From contig NZ_AMRN01000005.1 in the NCBI RefSeq assembly GCF_000300275.1, positions 1-64,000 on the forward strand: DNA of 64,000 bases, read 5' to 3'. The DNA comes from Thalassospira profundimaris WP0211 (GTDB lineage Bacteria > Pseudomonadota > Alphaproteobacteria > Rhodospirillales > Thalassospiraceae). The first letter of the stretch is position 1. Every line of letters begins with the position of its first letter. Under the pieces are notes generated by a model. That model was not told where the DNA came from and searched no databases. It saw only the letters and a list, made by a program, of their open reading frames with translations. The position numbers and the translations under genes are program-made. This document shows positions 54,960 to 64,000 of the stretch, piece after piece.

Positions 54960-56861
54960 ATGTCAGGAAACATTCCCGGCGGACGGATAGAAGCAGCCCT
55001 GCAGCTGAGCGGCGGGGCGCAAAATCGTGCGGTGCTTGAAAGCTGGCAACGGTGTGAACAACGCTTTGGTCTGGCTCATGACACCTTGCGCCGTCCCGAA
55101 GTCATATCTGAAAGCCAGACCCGGCAATTGCGTGATCGCAACGGGCGGCTTTATCATCATGCCCATGACCTTGTGCGCACGCTGTATCGCAAGATCGATG
55201 CATCCGGCTATGCGGTGTTTCTGACCGATAATAGCGGTGTGATCCTTGACAGTGTCGCGGCCCATTCGCTTTTGCCGTCATTTCGCACCAACGGCCTTTT
55301 GCCCGGCGCGGTCTGGAGCGAGGAACGCGAAGGTACGAACGGCATTGGTACCTGTATTGTCGAAGGCCGCCCGATCACCATCCACAAGGATGAACATTTC
55401 CTGGCCCAGCATTCTGTTCTGACCTGCACAGCGGCCCCGGTGTTTGATCCCGATGGCAAGGTGTGCTCGGTCTTGGATGTGTCGGCTGTGCGCGAAGATA
55501 TCAAACGCCCCGATTGCCTGCGCGTGCGCGGCATGGTGGCCGATTATGCCGATGCGCTTGAGCGTATCCTGTTTTTTGATGAACGCGCCGGTGATGTGAT
55601 TGTCCATCTGCATCCCGATGCCCGCCATGTAGGATCAACCCGTGATGCGATGATTTCGATTGCGCCAGATGGCACAATCAGTGGGGCGACATCGACTGCG
55701 CGGCGCATTCTGGCGGCGTGTGATAATTCCGCCGATATCGCCGATATGTTCGAGATGGATGTTGATAATCTGATTGCCAAACTGGCAAGCCCGGACGGGC
55801 AGGGACCATCTGCAACCCCGCTTAATATCGCGGGTGGTGGTGTTCTGTTTGGCAGTGTCACCATCCCGCAACGGATGCGCCGCCGTTATGTCGGGCGTTC
55901 AACGCCGGTGGCGCGCAAGGCACCAACCCTGCCAGCCCGACGCACGACTGATATCCCCGATACGGACGCCGCCCTTCGGCGTATTTTTGAAATCGGTACA
56001 CGTCTGCACGCCAAGGACATCAATGTTCTGATGTCGGGCGAAACTGGCAGCGGCAAGGAATATCTGGCCCGCCACATTCATGATGCCACCCTCGGCAAAT
56101 CAAAGGCATTTGTTGCGATCAACTGTGCCGCCCTTCCCGAAGGGTTGATTGAAAACGAACTGTTTGGCCATGCCGGTGGTGCCTTTACCGGCGCGGCACG
56201 CGATGGTTTTGGCGGCCGCATCCGCGAGGCCAATGGCGGCACGCTGTTTCTCGATGAAATCGGCGATATGCCGCTGGCCGCCCAAGGCCGATTGCTGCGT
56301 GTCCTTGAAAGCCGCACGGTCGAGCCGCTTGGCAGCACCAAATCTGTGCCGGTCGATTTCCGCCTGATCTGTGCCAGCAATGTCGATCTGAATGCGGCGG
56401 TGGCTGAGGGCAAATTCCGCGAAGACCTGCTTTATCGCATCAAGGGGGCGCGCCTTGCGGTGCCGCCGTTACGTGAACGCAGTGATCTGGCTGATCTGAT
56501 CGGGCGGCTATTGGCGGCGTTGTCCGATGAGTATGTCGCATGCAGTGATGATGTTCTGACGCTTTTGACGGCTCACCGCTGGCCGGGCAATGTGCGCGAA
56601 CTGATCAATGTTTTGCAATATGCCGCGGTCTTTGCCGAAGACGGGGTGATTGGACCCCATCATCTGCCTGATGATTTCGTTGCGATGCAGGATGTTGCAC
56701 CGCCATCGCCGGGCCAGACCATCGCACGGGCGGAGGCCGACGCCCTGCGCCAAGTCCTTGATGATCAGCAATGGCACATCAGCAACACCGCCAAGGCGCT
56801 GGGCATTGGGCGCAACACGCTTTATCGCCGGATGGCGCGGCTTGGGATCAATCGGCGTTAA
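54960..56861 (+). CDS. acoR: Sigma-54-dependent activator, AcoR-like
   Basis: A 633-residue protein. An N-terminal sensor with a GAF-like part (about 60-200; GTNGIGTCIVEGRPITIHKD) is followed by an AAA+ domain: Walker A GETGSGKEY, the sigma-54 contact motif GAFTGA, and LFLDEIGDMPL. The C-terminal Fis-type helix-turn-helix ends with ISNTAKALGIGRNTLYRRM. AcoR relatives sense acetoin, acetaldehyde or alcohols. The ATG at 54,960 with AGGGAG upstream is preferred over one 75 bases earlier. It diverges from the aldehyde dehydrogenase it probably activates. Confidence 0.92.
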   Translation: MSGNIPGGRIEAALQLSGGAQNRAVLESWQRCEQRFGLAHDTLRRPEVISESQTRQLRDRNGRLYHHAHDLVRTLYRKIDASGYAVFLTDNSGVILDSVAAHSLLPSFRTNGLLPGAVWSEEREGTNGIGTCIVEGRPITIHKDEHFLAQHSVLTCTAAPVFDPDGKVCSVLDVSAVREDIKRPDCLRVRGMVADYADALERILFFDERAGDVIVHLHPDARHVGSTRDAMISIAPDGTISGATSTARRILAACDNSADIADMFEMDVDNLIAKLASPDGQGPSATPLNIAGGGVLFGSVTIPQRMRRRYVGRSTPVARKAPTLPARRTTDIPDTDAALRRIFEIGTRLHAKDINVLMSGETGSGKEYLARHIHDATLGKSKAFVAINCAALPEGLIENELFGHAGGAFTGAARDGFGGRIREANGGTLFLDEIGDMPLAAQGRLLRVLESRTVEPLGSTKSVPVDFRLICASNVDLNAAVAEGKFREDLLYRIKGARLAVPPLRERSDLADLIGRLLAALSDEYVACSDDVLTLLTAHRWPGNVRELINVLQYAAVFAEDGVIGPHHLPDDFVAMQDVAPPSPGQTIARAEADALRQVLDDQQWHISNTAKALGIGRNTLYRRMARLGINRR

Positions 56862-56954
56862 AAATCGTCGAATTACCCGGCTTTTGCGAATGTTTTCATT
56901 GTAGGGCACACCGTTATTGTTTTAAGTAACGGCAGGGCTTTACAGGATATTTTC

Positions 56955-58889
56955 ATGTGTGGAATTGCCGGTTTATGGCTGTCTGAACAAGCTGATGCAA
57001 CGCGCTTGGGCGATCGTGTGTCGCGCATGAATGATGCGCTGTATCACCGTGGCCCGGATGGCGGTGATGTCTGGCTTGATGAGCAAGAGGGTATTGCCCT
57101 TGGGCAGCGCCGCCTTGCCATCATTGATCTTTCCGATGCCGGCAAACAGCCGATGCATTCCGCCAATGGCCGTTATGTCATGGTCTATAACGGCGAGATC
57201 TATAACGCCCCGGAACTGCGTGAAAAGCTTGCCTCGGCCAACATCACGTGGCGCGGCCATTCCGATACCGAAGTCATCCTTGAATGCATTGCCCATTGGG
57301 GGCTGCGCGATACCATCAAGCGCCTGATTGGCATGTTTGCCATCGCCCTTTGGGACCGCCAGAAGAAAAAACTGTTCCTTGTGCGTGACCGACTGGGCAT
57401 CAAGCCGCTTTACTGGTCGCGCTATGATGGCCATATCGGTTTCGCGTCCGAGGTCAAAGGATTGTTGGCAGGTGATGCGATTTCGCGCGAGGTCAACCAG
57501 ACCGGCCTTGATGCCTATTTGCGCTTTGGCTATGTGCCGTCCGGGCTTTCGATCTATGCCCATGCCAAGATGCTGAAACCCGGCCACATTCTTGAAATTT
57601 CATCGCATGATCAGGCGACCGAAAACGCCTATTGGTCGGTCGAAGATGCGGTGCTTAACGGTCAGACCCATGCCTGGAGCGGTGATGATCAAAGTGCGAT
57701 TGATGCGCTTGAAGATTTGCTGCGCGATGCGGTTCAACGCCGCATGGTGGCCGATGTGCCGTTGGGGGCGTTCCTGTCGGGCGGGATTGATTCATCGACC
57801 GTCGTTGCCCTGATGCAGTCGGTTTCAGACCGGCCGGTCAAGACATTCTCCGTCGGGTTCGAGGACGAGGCCTTTAACGAGGCGGCCTTCGCCGGTGAAG
57901 TCGCCAGACATCTCAAGACCGACCATACCGAACTTTATGTCACGCCACAGGATGCGCTTGATCTGGTGCCGAAGCTTTCGGAAACCTATGACGAGCCGTT
58001 CTTTGACAGTTCTGCCATTCCGACCTATCTGATCTCGGCCCTGACCCGCAAACACGTTACCGTTGCCCTTTCGGGCGATGGCGGGGATGAGACTTTTGGC
58101 GGGTATAACCGCTATTTGTGGGCCAAGCAGTTAAGTGCCGCGGCTGGCAGCATTCCATTTGGCAGCGGGCTTGTGTCGCGTGGTCTTACAATGCTTTCGC
58201 CCGATCATTGGGACAAGCTTATCGGCCTGATGCCGGGCAAGAAATCGACCAGTGCGATTGGCGATAAGATCCACAAGGCCGCACCGCTTCTGGCGATCCG
58301 CGATGATATTGATCGCTATCATGCGCTGATTTCGCTGTTTGATCCGGACAAGCTGCGCGGCAACCGCGCATCGACCAAGAAATTCCGTGTGCCGGGCGAG
58401 AAGTTCTGTCGCAACCGTCATCTTGATTACGTGTCCTCCATGCAGGCCATGGATACGATGATGTATATGGTCGATGATGTTCTGACCAAGGTGGACCGCG
58501 CATCGATGGCCAATTCGCTTGAAGTGCGCGTGCCGTTCATTGATCACCGCGTGATCGAGTTTGGCTGGCGTTTGCCCGCAAGGCTCAAGATGAATGGATC
58601 GGTTGGCAAATATGCCTTGCGCCAGATCCTGTATAAATATGTCCCGCGCGAAATGATTGACCGGCCGAAAACCGGCTTTGGCGTACCGTTGGCGCAATGG
58701 CTGCGCGGGCCGCTTCATGAATGGATGGGCGACCATCTGGCCAATGAAGCGCTTTATACCGACTTCGGTCTGGATCGTCACCAGATCGAAAAGCTCCGGT
58801 CTGAGCATATGTCGGGCAAGCGCAATTGGGGCCATCAGCTTTGGACGATTGCCATGCTGTCTGACTGGCAGAAACGCTGGCTGGCCTGA
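56955..58889 (+). CDS. asnB: Asparagine synthase (glutamine-hydrolysing)
   Basis: A 644-residue enzyme. The N-terminal Ntn glutaminase starts with the catalytic Cys2 (MCGIAGLW) and includes YNGEIYNAPELRE and GMFAIALWDRQKKK. The synthetase PP-loop is LGAFLSGGIDSSTVVALM, followed by VALSGDGGDETFGGYNRY. Length and the C-terminal region resemble asparagine synthases of the AsnB/exopolysaccharide-associated type. No polysaccharide genes are adjacent, so a general asparagine role is more likely. A terminator follows at 58,939. Confidence 0.95.
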   Translation: MCGIAGLWLSEQADATRLGDRVSRMNDALYHRGPDGGDVWLDEQEGIALGQRRLAIIDLSDAGKQPMHSANGRYVMVYNGEIYNAPELREKLASANITWRGHSDTEVILECIAHWGLRDTIKRLIGMFAIALWDRQKKKLFLVRDRLGIKPLYWSRYDGHIGFASEVKGLLAGDAISREVNQTGLDAYLRFGYVPSGLSIYAHAKMLKPGHILEISSHDQATENAYWSVEDAVLNGQTHAWSGDDQSAIDALEDLLRDAVQRRMVADVPLGAFLSGGIDSSTVVALMQSVSDRPVKTFSVGFEDEAFNEAAFAGEVARHLKTDHTELYVTPQDALDLVPKLSETYDEPFFDSSAIPTYLISALTRKHVTVALSGDGGDETFGGYNRYLWAKQLSAAAGSIPFGSGLVSRGLTMLSPDHWDKLIGLMPGKKSTSAIGDKIHKAAPLLAIRDDIDRYHALISLFDPDKLRGNRASTKKFRVPGEKFCRNRHLDYVSSMQAMDTMMYMVDDVLTKVDRASMANSLEVRVPFIDHRVIEFGWRLPARLKMNGSVGKYALRQILYKYVPREMIDRPKTGFGVPLAQWLRGPLHEWMGDHLANEALYTDFGLDRHQIEKLRSEHMSGKRNWGHQLWTIAMLSDWQKRWLA

Positions 58890-58938
58890 TCTGTTCTTAC
58901 ATCTTGCTCTGGCATCTTGCGTGTTGCGCATTCTTTGA

Positions 58939-58967
58939 GCCCCGTCTGAACCTCAGGCGGGGTTTTT
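58939..58967 (+). terminator. Terminator of asnB
   Basis: The hairpin GCCCCGTCTG-AACCT-CAGGCGGGG (one mismatch) is followed by five T, 50 bp after the asnB stop. Confidence 0.85.
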
Positions 58968-59078
58968 CATTTTCGTTCACGAATGAACGTTTCCTTTCCT
59001 GTGGTTGATTCGGGTTTATTACGCATAACTGAAGCATGCGCGTGCAAGTGGCGCATGGCTGTGTCGAATAAATGTCAC

Positions 59079-59110
59079 AATTCGAAACTTGAAAATTTTC
59101 GAAAATGAAC
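59079..59110 (+). promoter_or_regulatory. Possible GlpR operator upstream of glpD
   Basis: TTCGAAAC (59,081) and the palindrome TTTTCGAAAA (59,096-59,105) repeat TTCGAA-type half-sites within the glpD promoter region, a pattern compatible with DeoR-type GlpR binding. No regulator gene is adjacent, so this is tentative. Confidence 0.35.
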
Positions 59111-59155
59111 TATTTTGAAGCCTAACGAGTTTCCCTTCTGTGATGAGAGGCCCCG

Positions 59156-60700
59156 ATGGCTGGCACTTCAAACTATGACCTGATCATTATTGGCGGCGGC
59201 ATTAACGGTGCCGGGATCGCACGCGATGCGGCGGGCCGGGGCCTTAAAGTGTTGCTGTGTGAAAAGGATGATCTGGCAAGTGCCACTTCGTCGGCCAGTA
59301 CAAAGCTGATCCATGGCGGGTTGCGTTACCTTGAACATTACGAGTTCCGTCTGGTGCGCGAAGCGCTGACCGAACGTGAAGTATTGCTGGATAATGCACC
59401 GCATATCATCTGGCCGCTGCGTTTCGTGCTGCCACATCGCAATGATCTGCGTCCGGCCTGGATGATCCGTCTTGGCTTGTTCCTGTATGACCATCTGGGT
59501 GGTCGCAAAAAGCTACCGGCGTCCGAGGGCATTTCATTTGCCAAGCACGTATCGGGTGCGCCGCTGCGTGACGAGATGACAAAGGGCTTTGTCTATTCCG
59601 ATTGCTGGGTCGATGATGCGCGTCTTGTTGTCCTCAATGCGATGGATGCCAAGGACATGGGGGCCGAGATTTTGACCCGCACTGAATGCGTTGGGGCAAA
59701 CCGCGCAGGCGATGGTTGGAATGTGACGCTGCGCGATCAGGAAACCGGCGAAAACCGTTCGGTATCAGGGCGCATGCTGATCAATGCCGCCGGCCCGTGG
59801 TGTGCCGATCTGATCAACCCAGACAACGGTGTGGTTAAATCTGACACCAAGGCCAACATCCGTCTGGTCAAGGGCAGCCACATTGTCGTGCCCAAGATGT
59901 TCGATCATGATTTCTGCTATATCTTCCAGAACGGCGACGGCCGCATCGTCTTTGCCATTCCCTATCAGGACGACTTCACCCTGATCGGTACCACCGATGT
60001 CGATTTCAAGGGCGATCCGTCCAAGGTCAAGATCGATCAGGACGAAATCGATTACCTGTGCAAGCTTGCTAGCGGCTATTTCAAGAAATCCGTCACGTCT
60101 GACGATGTCGTCTGGACCTATTCCGGCGTGCGTCCGCTTTATGCCGGTGAAGGCGCAGAATCAAACGCGTCCAAGGTGTCGCGTGACTACACCCTTAAAC
60201 TGGAAGCCAACGGTGATCAGGCCCCGGCACTGCATGTGTTCGGTGGCAAAATCACCACCTATCGCAAGCTTGCCGAACACGCGCTTCAGATCATTTCAAA
60301 GGAACTGGGCACCAAGGATACCCCGTGGACGGCAAATGCCGTGCTGCCGGGGGGGAATTTCCCCAATGCATCCTATGAGGCGGCGTTTGCCGATTATGCC
60401 GCACGCTATGACTGGATGGATGCGGTGATGCTCAAACGTTTGCTGCGCGCCTATGGCACGCGGATCGACCAGTTTGTTGGCGATGCCAAAACTGTTGGTG
60501 ATCTTGGCAAATGTTATGGTCATGACCTCTATGAGGCAGAGGTCCGCTATCTGATCGAAAACGAATGGGTCCGCGATCTTGATGACCTGATCTGGCGTCG
60601 CTCGAAGCTTGGTCTGCGGTTGTCTGGCGATCAGGTCGCGGTCCTGCGCGAACGTCTGGCACAGGAAAAGCCAGATCATAAATCGGTTGCCGCCGAATAA
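59156..60700 (+). CDS. glpD: Aerobic glycerol-3-phosphate dehydrogenase
   Basis: A 514-residue flavoprotein. The FAD dinucleotide-binding site is DLIIIGGGINGAGIARDAAG, then ASATSSASTKLIHGGLRYLE, and the C-terminal helical domain is WRRSKLGLRLSGDQ-like. It oxidises sn-glycerol-3-phosphate to dihydroxyacetone phosphate and passes electrons to quinone at the membrane. No glpK or glpF lies within reach here. A monocistronic gene behind a possible GlpR site. Confidence 0.96.
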   Translation: MAGTSNYDLIIIGGGINGAGIARDAAGRGLKVLLCEKDDLASATSSASTKLIHGGLRYLEHYEFRLVREALTEREVLLDNAPHIIWPLRFVLPHRNDLRPAWMIRLGLFLYDHLGGRKKLPASEGISFAKHVSGAPLRDEMTKGFVYSDCWVDDARLVVLNAMDAKDMGAEILTRTECVGANRAGDGWNVTLRDQETGENRSVSGRMLINAAGPWCADLINPDNGVVKSDTKANIRLVKGSHIVVPKMFDHDFCYIFQNGDGRIVFAIPYQDDFTLIGTTDVDFKGDPSKVKIDQDEIDYLCKLASGYFKKSVTSDDVVWTYSGVRPLYAGEGAESNASKVSRDYTLKLEANGDQAPALHVFGGKITTYRKLAEHALQIISKELGTKDTPWTANAVLPGGNFPNASYEAAFADYAARYDWMDAVMLKRLLRAYGTRIDQFVGDAKTVGDLGKCYGHDLYEAEVRYLIENEWVRDLDDLIWRRSKLGLRLSGDQVAVLRERLAQEKPDHKSVAAE

Positions 60701-60890
60701 TTCAACGATTGCCCGCGAACCGTCAGACGTGATCGTCGGATCGTAGGTCGGGCGCGGCAATGGGCTAGGCTAGGCTGGTGGAATGTCTGCCACCTGACAG
60801 TTTGGCAAGGGACTAAACATCCAATTGGGTTTAGTCCCCAAACTGCGCTATGGTCGGTTTGTTTTCAACCGATTACCTCGCCGGTGCCCA

Positions 60891-62678
60891 ATGCCACCCA
60901 TCCTGAAATCCATCCTTGCAAGCGCGGTCTTGCTCCTTGTGACCAACTCGGCGGCACGGGCGGCGGACGACGTGCCATCGCTTGATGCCTGGTCGATGGT
61001 TATCGGTTTGGTTGGCGGGCTTGCCCTGTTTTTATACGGGATGGATCATCTTGCAGGCGCACTTAAAACCCTTGCCGGGGCAAGGTTGCGCCGCGTTTTA
61101 TCTGGCATGACGCGCAATCGCATTTGGGCAGCAGTTTCGGGCGCGGTCATTACTGGATTGGTTCAATCTTCAAGTGTTACGACCGTGCTGGTGGTCGGCT
61201 TTGTATCCGCCGGACTGATGCCGTTTGCGCAGTCGATTGCCGTGATCATGGGGGCCAATGTCGGCAGTACCCTGACCGCGCAAATCATCGCCTTTCGGAT
61301 TGATGCCATCGCCCCGCTTGTCATCGCGATTGGCTTTGCCATGACGATGCTGGCGGATCGCAAGCGGTTTACGCTGATTGGCAAGGCAGTGCTGGGCATG
61401 GGGATGCTGTTCTTTGGCATGGGCATGATGAGTGATGCCATGGAGCCGCTTAGGACCTATGGCCCGTTCATCGATGTGATGGGCCAGATGCGCAACCCGT
61501 TTCTCGCCATGCTGGTCGCGGCGGCGTTCACTGCGCTGGTGCAATCAAGTGCCGCGACCATGGGGATTGTCATTGTTCTGGCCGGGCAGGGGTTGGTGCC
61601 CCTTGATAGCGGGATCGCGCTTATTTTCGGGGCCAATATCGGTACCTGTGTCACGGCCCTTCTGGTGACGATTGGCAAGAACCGCGATGCGTTCCGAACC
61701 GCCCTTGGTCATATCCTGTTTAATGTGGTCGGGGTTTTGATCTGGCTGCCCTTTATTGATCATCTGGTGACACTTGTGGAGTTCATCACCACCGGACGCA
61801 CCGCCGAGACCGTCGATATCGCGCGCGAAATTGCCAACGCGCACACCATTTTCAACGTTGCCAACGTTATCCTGATGATCGGGTTTGTGCCGTTGATCGC
61901 ACGCTTGATTGAAAAGCTGGTCCCGGCCGAAATCGATACCGAACCGCGCCTCAGCCCGGAGCCGAAATACGTCATCCACGAACTGACCATTGCCCCGGCA
62001 GCTGCCCTTAGTTTGCTGCGCAATGAAGTCATGCATATGGGCGACGTGGTGATTGATGTCGTGCGGCGCGGGCGCGAAAACCTGCGCAACCCGACACGAC
62101 CAAAGCTTAAAAAGCTTGGCGAACTGGATGACGGGGTCGATAGCCTGCAAGATGCGATTGCGCTGTTTGCCGCAAAACTGCCACGTGCGGAACTGCTGCC
62201 CGGCGATGTAAACCGCATGCAGAACGAACTGGCCGTAAGCAACCATCTTGAAGCCGTTGGCGATCTGATCAGCGAGGAAATGGTCAAGCTGGTCGGCGAG
62301 TGGCTTGATATTCGCCACATGCCATCAGACGAAAACCGCCAGAAAATGGCAGAGCTTTACGAGATTGCCGAAGATTGCCTGAAACAGGCGATGACCGCCT
62401 TTTCGGCCGAGGATCTGGAGGCCGCCAATCGTGTCCTTAACCGCAAGGCGGAGTTCACCACCAAGCTTGATACGACATTGCGCAAGGTCAGCGATGAAAT
62501 CGGCCCGCGCGATCTTGATATTCGCCGTTACCGGATTGAGGTCGCGATGGTCGAACGCATCAACCGCCTGTATGAGCGCGCGCGGCGGATTGCCCATGCA
62601 ACAATCGCGATTAAAAATCAGCAAGAACCAGCGCCGACGGAACAAAACGCGGCATCGACCATCGCCGATGCCATGTAA
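60891..62678 (+). CDS. Na/Pi cotransporter family protein (NptA/YjbB-like)
   Basis: A 595-residue membrane protein. A signal-like first segment is followed by two inverted Na_Pi_cotrans repeats, each with a Q-S-S motif: VITGLVQSSSVTTVLVVGF and FTALVQSSAATMGIVIVLA. The C-terminal cytoplasmic part (about 370-560) is PhoU-like, with ELDDGVDSLQDAIALFAAKL. Bacterial members export or import phosphate with sodium. The ATG at 60,891 gives the usual start; an upstream frame from 60,825 is unsupported. Confidence 0.92.
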   Translation: MPPILKSILASAVLLLVTNSAARAADDVPSLDAWSMVIGLVGGLALFLYGMDHLAGALKTLAGARLRRVLSGMTRNRIWAAVSGAVITGLVQSSSVTTVLVVGFVSAGLMPFAQSIAVIMGANVGSTLTAQIIAFRIDAIAPLVIAIGFAMTMLADRKRFTLIGKAVLGMGMLFFGMGMMSDAMEPLRTYGPFIDVMGQMRNPFLAMLVAAAFTALVQSSAATMGIVIVLAGQGLVPLDSGIALIFGANIGTCVTALLVTIGKNRDAFRTALGHILFNVVGVLIWLPFIDHLVTLVEFITTGRTAETVDIAREIANAHTIFNVANVILMIGFVPLIARLIEKLVPAEIDTEPRLSPEPKYVIHELTIAPAAALSLLRNEVMHMGDVVIDVVRRGRENLRNPTRPKLKKLGELDDGVDSLQDAIALFAAKLPRAELLPGDVNRMQNELAVSNHLEAVGDLISEEMVKLVGEWLDIRHMPSDENRQKMAELYEIAEDCLKQAMTAFSAEDLEAANRVLNRKAEFTTKLDTTLRKVSDEIGPRDLDIRRYRIEVAMVERINRLYERARRIAHATIAIKNQQEPAPTEQNAASTIADAM

Positions 62679-62690
62679 TGTTCTGGTGCC

Positions 62691-63143
62691 TTAACGGTCG
62701 GCAGGCGGGGTATTGATGTCTTTTTGCATCACCGTGACGTCGCAGGCGCGATAGCCAAGATGGCGATAGAAATCCTGTGTCGCATGGTTATCCGCACGCA
62801 CCATCAATTGCATCCGCCAGACACCCTGATCGCGCAGCCAGTTTTCCCCGACCTGCATCAGGCGGCGACCCAGCCCTGATTTCTGCAAACTTGGTGTTAC
62901 GGCCATATAATAGACCCAGCCACGATGCCCATCACGACCCGCCATGATGGAGCCGATCATGTTATCGCTGTTATCTTCCCAAACAAAAAGGGTGGCTTCG
63001 CTGCTTTCAAGCGCGAAGCGCACATCCCATTCTGGCGGATTGTACGGGCGATAAAGCCCGGTTTCCTGCCAAAGGGCTGTTAATGCGGGGATATCATCAA
63101 GGGTGGCTGTTCTGGGCTGGGACTTTGGGGCGTTGGTCGTCAT
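62691..63143 (-). CDS. GNAT-family acetyltransferase
   Basis: A 150-residue single-domain GNAT protein: PRTATLDDIPALTALWQETG at the start, WVYYMAVTPSLQKSGLGRRL for the acetyl-CoA motif (R/Q-x-x-G-x-G/A), and NHATQDFYRHLGYRACDV at the end. It resembles the YpeA group of small acetyltransferases. The substrate is unknown. The ATG at 63,143 starts just before the fold; an earlier in-frame codon at 63,215 is not supported. Confidence 0.88.
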   Translation of the reverse strand: MTTNAPKSQPRTATLDDIPALTALWQETGLYRPYNPPEWDVRFALESSEATLFVWEDNSDNMIGSIMAGRDGHRGWVYYMAVTPSLQKSGLGRRLMQVGENWLRDQGVWRMQLMVRADNHATQDFYRHLGYRACDVTVMQKDINTPPADR

Positions 63144-63256
63144 GGTGCTTCTTTCATGGGGCGCGTTACAGAAGCGCGTAACAATGCTTGGATTACGCAA
63201 GGCCGTCAAACCCAATTGCGTGACAAGCCGATGAAGTTAAACGCCAAAACGCAAAA

Positions 63257-63282
63257 CGCCCCCAAGGGGTGCCTTGGGGGCG
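63257..63282 (-). terminator. Terminator of the right-edge secreted protein gene
   Basis: The hairpin CGCCCCCAAGG / CCTTGGGGGCG with a 4-bp loop is followed on the minus strand by TTTTGCGTTTT. It ends the leftward gene at 63,356. Confidence 0.85.
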
Positions 63283-63355
63283 CTGGCGGGTCCGGGGTAT
63301 CGGTTGGGATGGGGGATGTCCCCGGACCGGGGAAGGTCAGGTTTTGACGGACCGA

Positions 63356-64000
63356 TCAGCTGATCGGGCGACCGGTCACGCTGCTCAGTTCCATTTCGCG
63401 GACGATGTCACCGGCCTGATTGGTGACAGTGGCGGTATAAGTACCGCGCGGGGTTTCGGTGATGTCGCCAAGTTTGAGTTCACCATTGCCAAACCGGATC
63501 ACCATCGCATTGGCCAGAAGCGTCATCTGATCAGCGGTGAATTTGCGATCAAAACGTGCGGCCTTGTCTTTGTTCGGTTTGCCGATCAGTTTACGCAGGT
63601 CGTGACGGGTGCCGCGATCCATGCGGCCGGTTTTTTCATCAAATTTCAAAACCTCGACCACATCACCACTGGCATTCAGCAAGACAACATCAATCTTGCC
63701 AGCCTGTTCGGATGCCTTTGCATCGCCGGTCTTGAGGTTTGATTGACCCATTTTTAAAAGCATCGCATCAACCAGCGTGCGGGCTTCATCGGTGGTCAAT
63801 GGCACGGCGCGTGCGCGGCCTTCGCCATGGAACATGCCGCCTTTGCCGTACTTGCCATGTTCGCCGTATTCACCGTGTTCTCCCCGCATATATTCGCCTT
63901 TATGGTCACGTTCGCCGGGCGATGCATAAGCCGCTGCAAACGGGGTTGCGATCATGGTGGTGGCAATCAGGGCCGCGGCAAGTTTAAGGGTGGTTTTGCG
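63356..64000 (-). CDS. Secreted Gly/His/Glu-rich protein, 5' end outside the window
   Basis: The frame is open to the window edge; the visible 214 codons lack a confirmed start. The first residues (RKTTLKLAAALIATTM and IATPFAAAYA) form a signal peptide, so the true start is probably one or two codons beyond base 64,000. A low-complexity stretch follows (GEHGEYGEHGKYGKGG), then two similar units: DEARTLVDAMLLKMGQSNLK with a strand pair, and ADQMTLLANAMVIRFGNGEL with another. The two halves look like an internal duplication. The function is unknown. Confidence 0.8.
   Translation of the reverse strand, partial: RKTTLKLAAALIATTMIATPFAAAYASPGERDHKGEYMRGEHGEYGEHGKYGKGGMFHGEGRARAVPLTTDEARTLVDAMLLKMGQSNLKTGDAKASEQAGKIDVVLLNASGDVVEVLKFDEKTGRMDRGTRHDLRKLIGKPNKDKAARFDRKFTADQMTLLANAMVIRFGNGELKLGDITETPRGTYTATVTNQAGDIVREMELSSVTGRPIS

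Overview
The window looks like a chromosomal segment of a marine alphaproteobacterium of the Rhodospirillales, most like Thalassospira. This is an inference from gene content and style: an imuA-imuB-dnaE2 cassette behind an alphaproteobacterial SOS box (GAAC-N7-GAAC), a fused CysN-CysC, a cyanide-insensitive-type bd oxidase, and an AcoR/aldehyde dehydrogenase/DUF779 unit. No rRNA or other species marker is present.

Left third (about 1-17,350) is accessory DNA. It starts at an initiator tRNA (69-145) with its own terminator, probably the distal end of an rRNA operon. Next come an internally deleted IS5-type element; a CadR/PbrR-like regulator diverging from a metal-efflux gene and two decayed genes; a mercury-resistance locus (merR-ynfA diverging from merT-merP-merF-merA plus a CcdA-like membrane gene); an XRE/ImmA repressor-protease pair facing a DUF2188 gene and two conserved-looking genes of unknown function; an Xre-RES toxin-antitoxin pair; and a prophage remnant (excisionase-like HTH, two unknown genes, Sak4-like ATPase, SSB-like protein, truncated helicase, truncated terminase). 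It ends with a truncated membrane gene, an HNH-nuclease gene broken by a frameshift in an A8 run, and a DUF2971 gene. The density of truncated genes shows repeated insertion and deletion.

From katG (17,430) onward the DNA reads as core genome. Main units are katG; a CDF transporter; a 2-keto-3-deoxygalactonate pathway (dgoK-dgoA) with an atypical SDR; two long hairpin-forming intergenic elements (23,801 and 24,307); a LivJ-like binding protein; a CDP-alcohol phosphatidyltransferase; a Bax-like glucosaminidase; a five-gene peptide ABC transporter operon ending in an M14 peptidase; the SOS mutagenesis cassette imuA-imuB-dnaE2; cysD-cysNC for sulfate activation; an aminotransferase; cioAB plus a 44-residue DUF2474 subunit; a divergent YeiE/YeiH-like pair; an aldehyde dehydrogenase with DUF779 under a sigma-54 promoter, facing its AcoR-like activator; asnB; glpD; a Na/Pi cotransporter; an acetyltransferase; and a secreted low-complexity protein running off the right edge.

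The best candidates for something new are the 7,668-10,116 module (XRE/ImmA-controlled DUF2188 plus two overlapping unknown genes, directly followed by a RES toxin unit) and the frameshifted HNH gene at 15,560-16,584. No CRISPR array, integrase or intact insertion sequence was seen.
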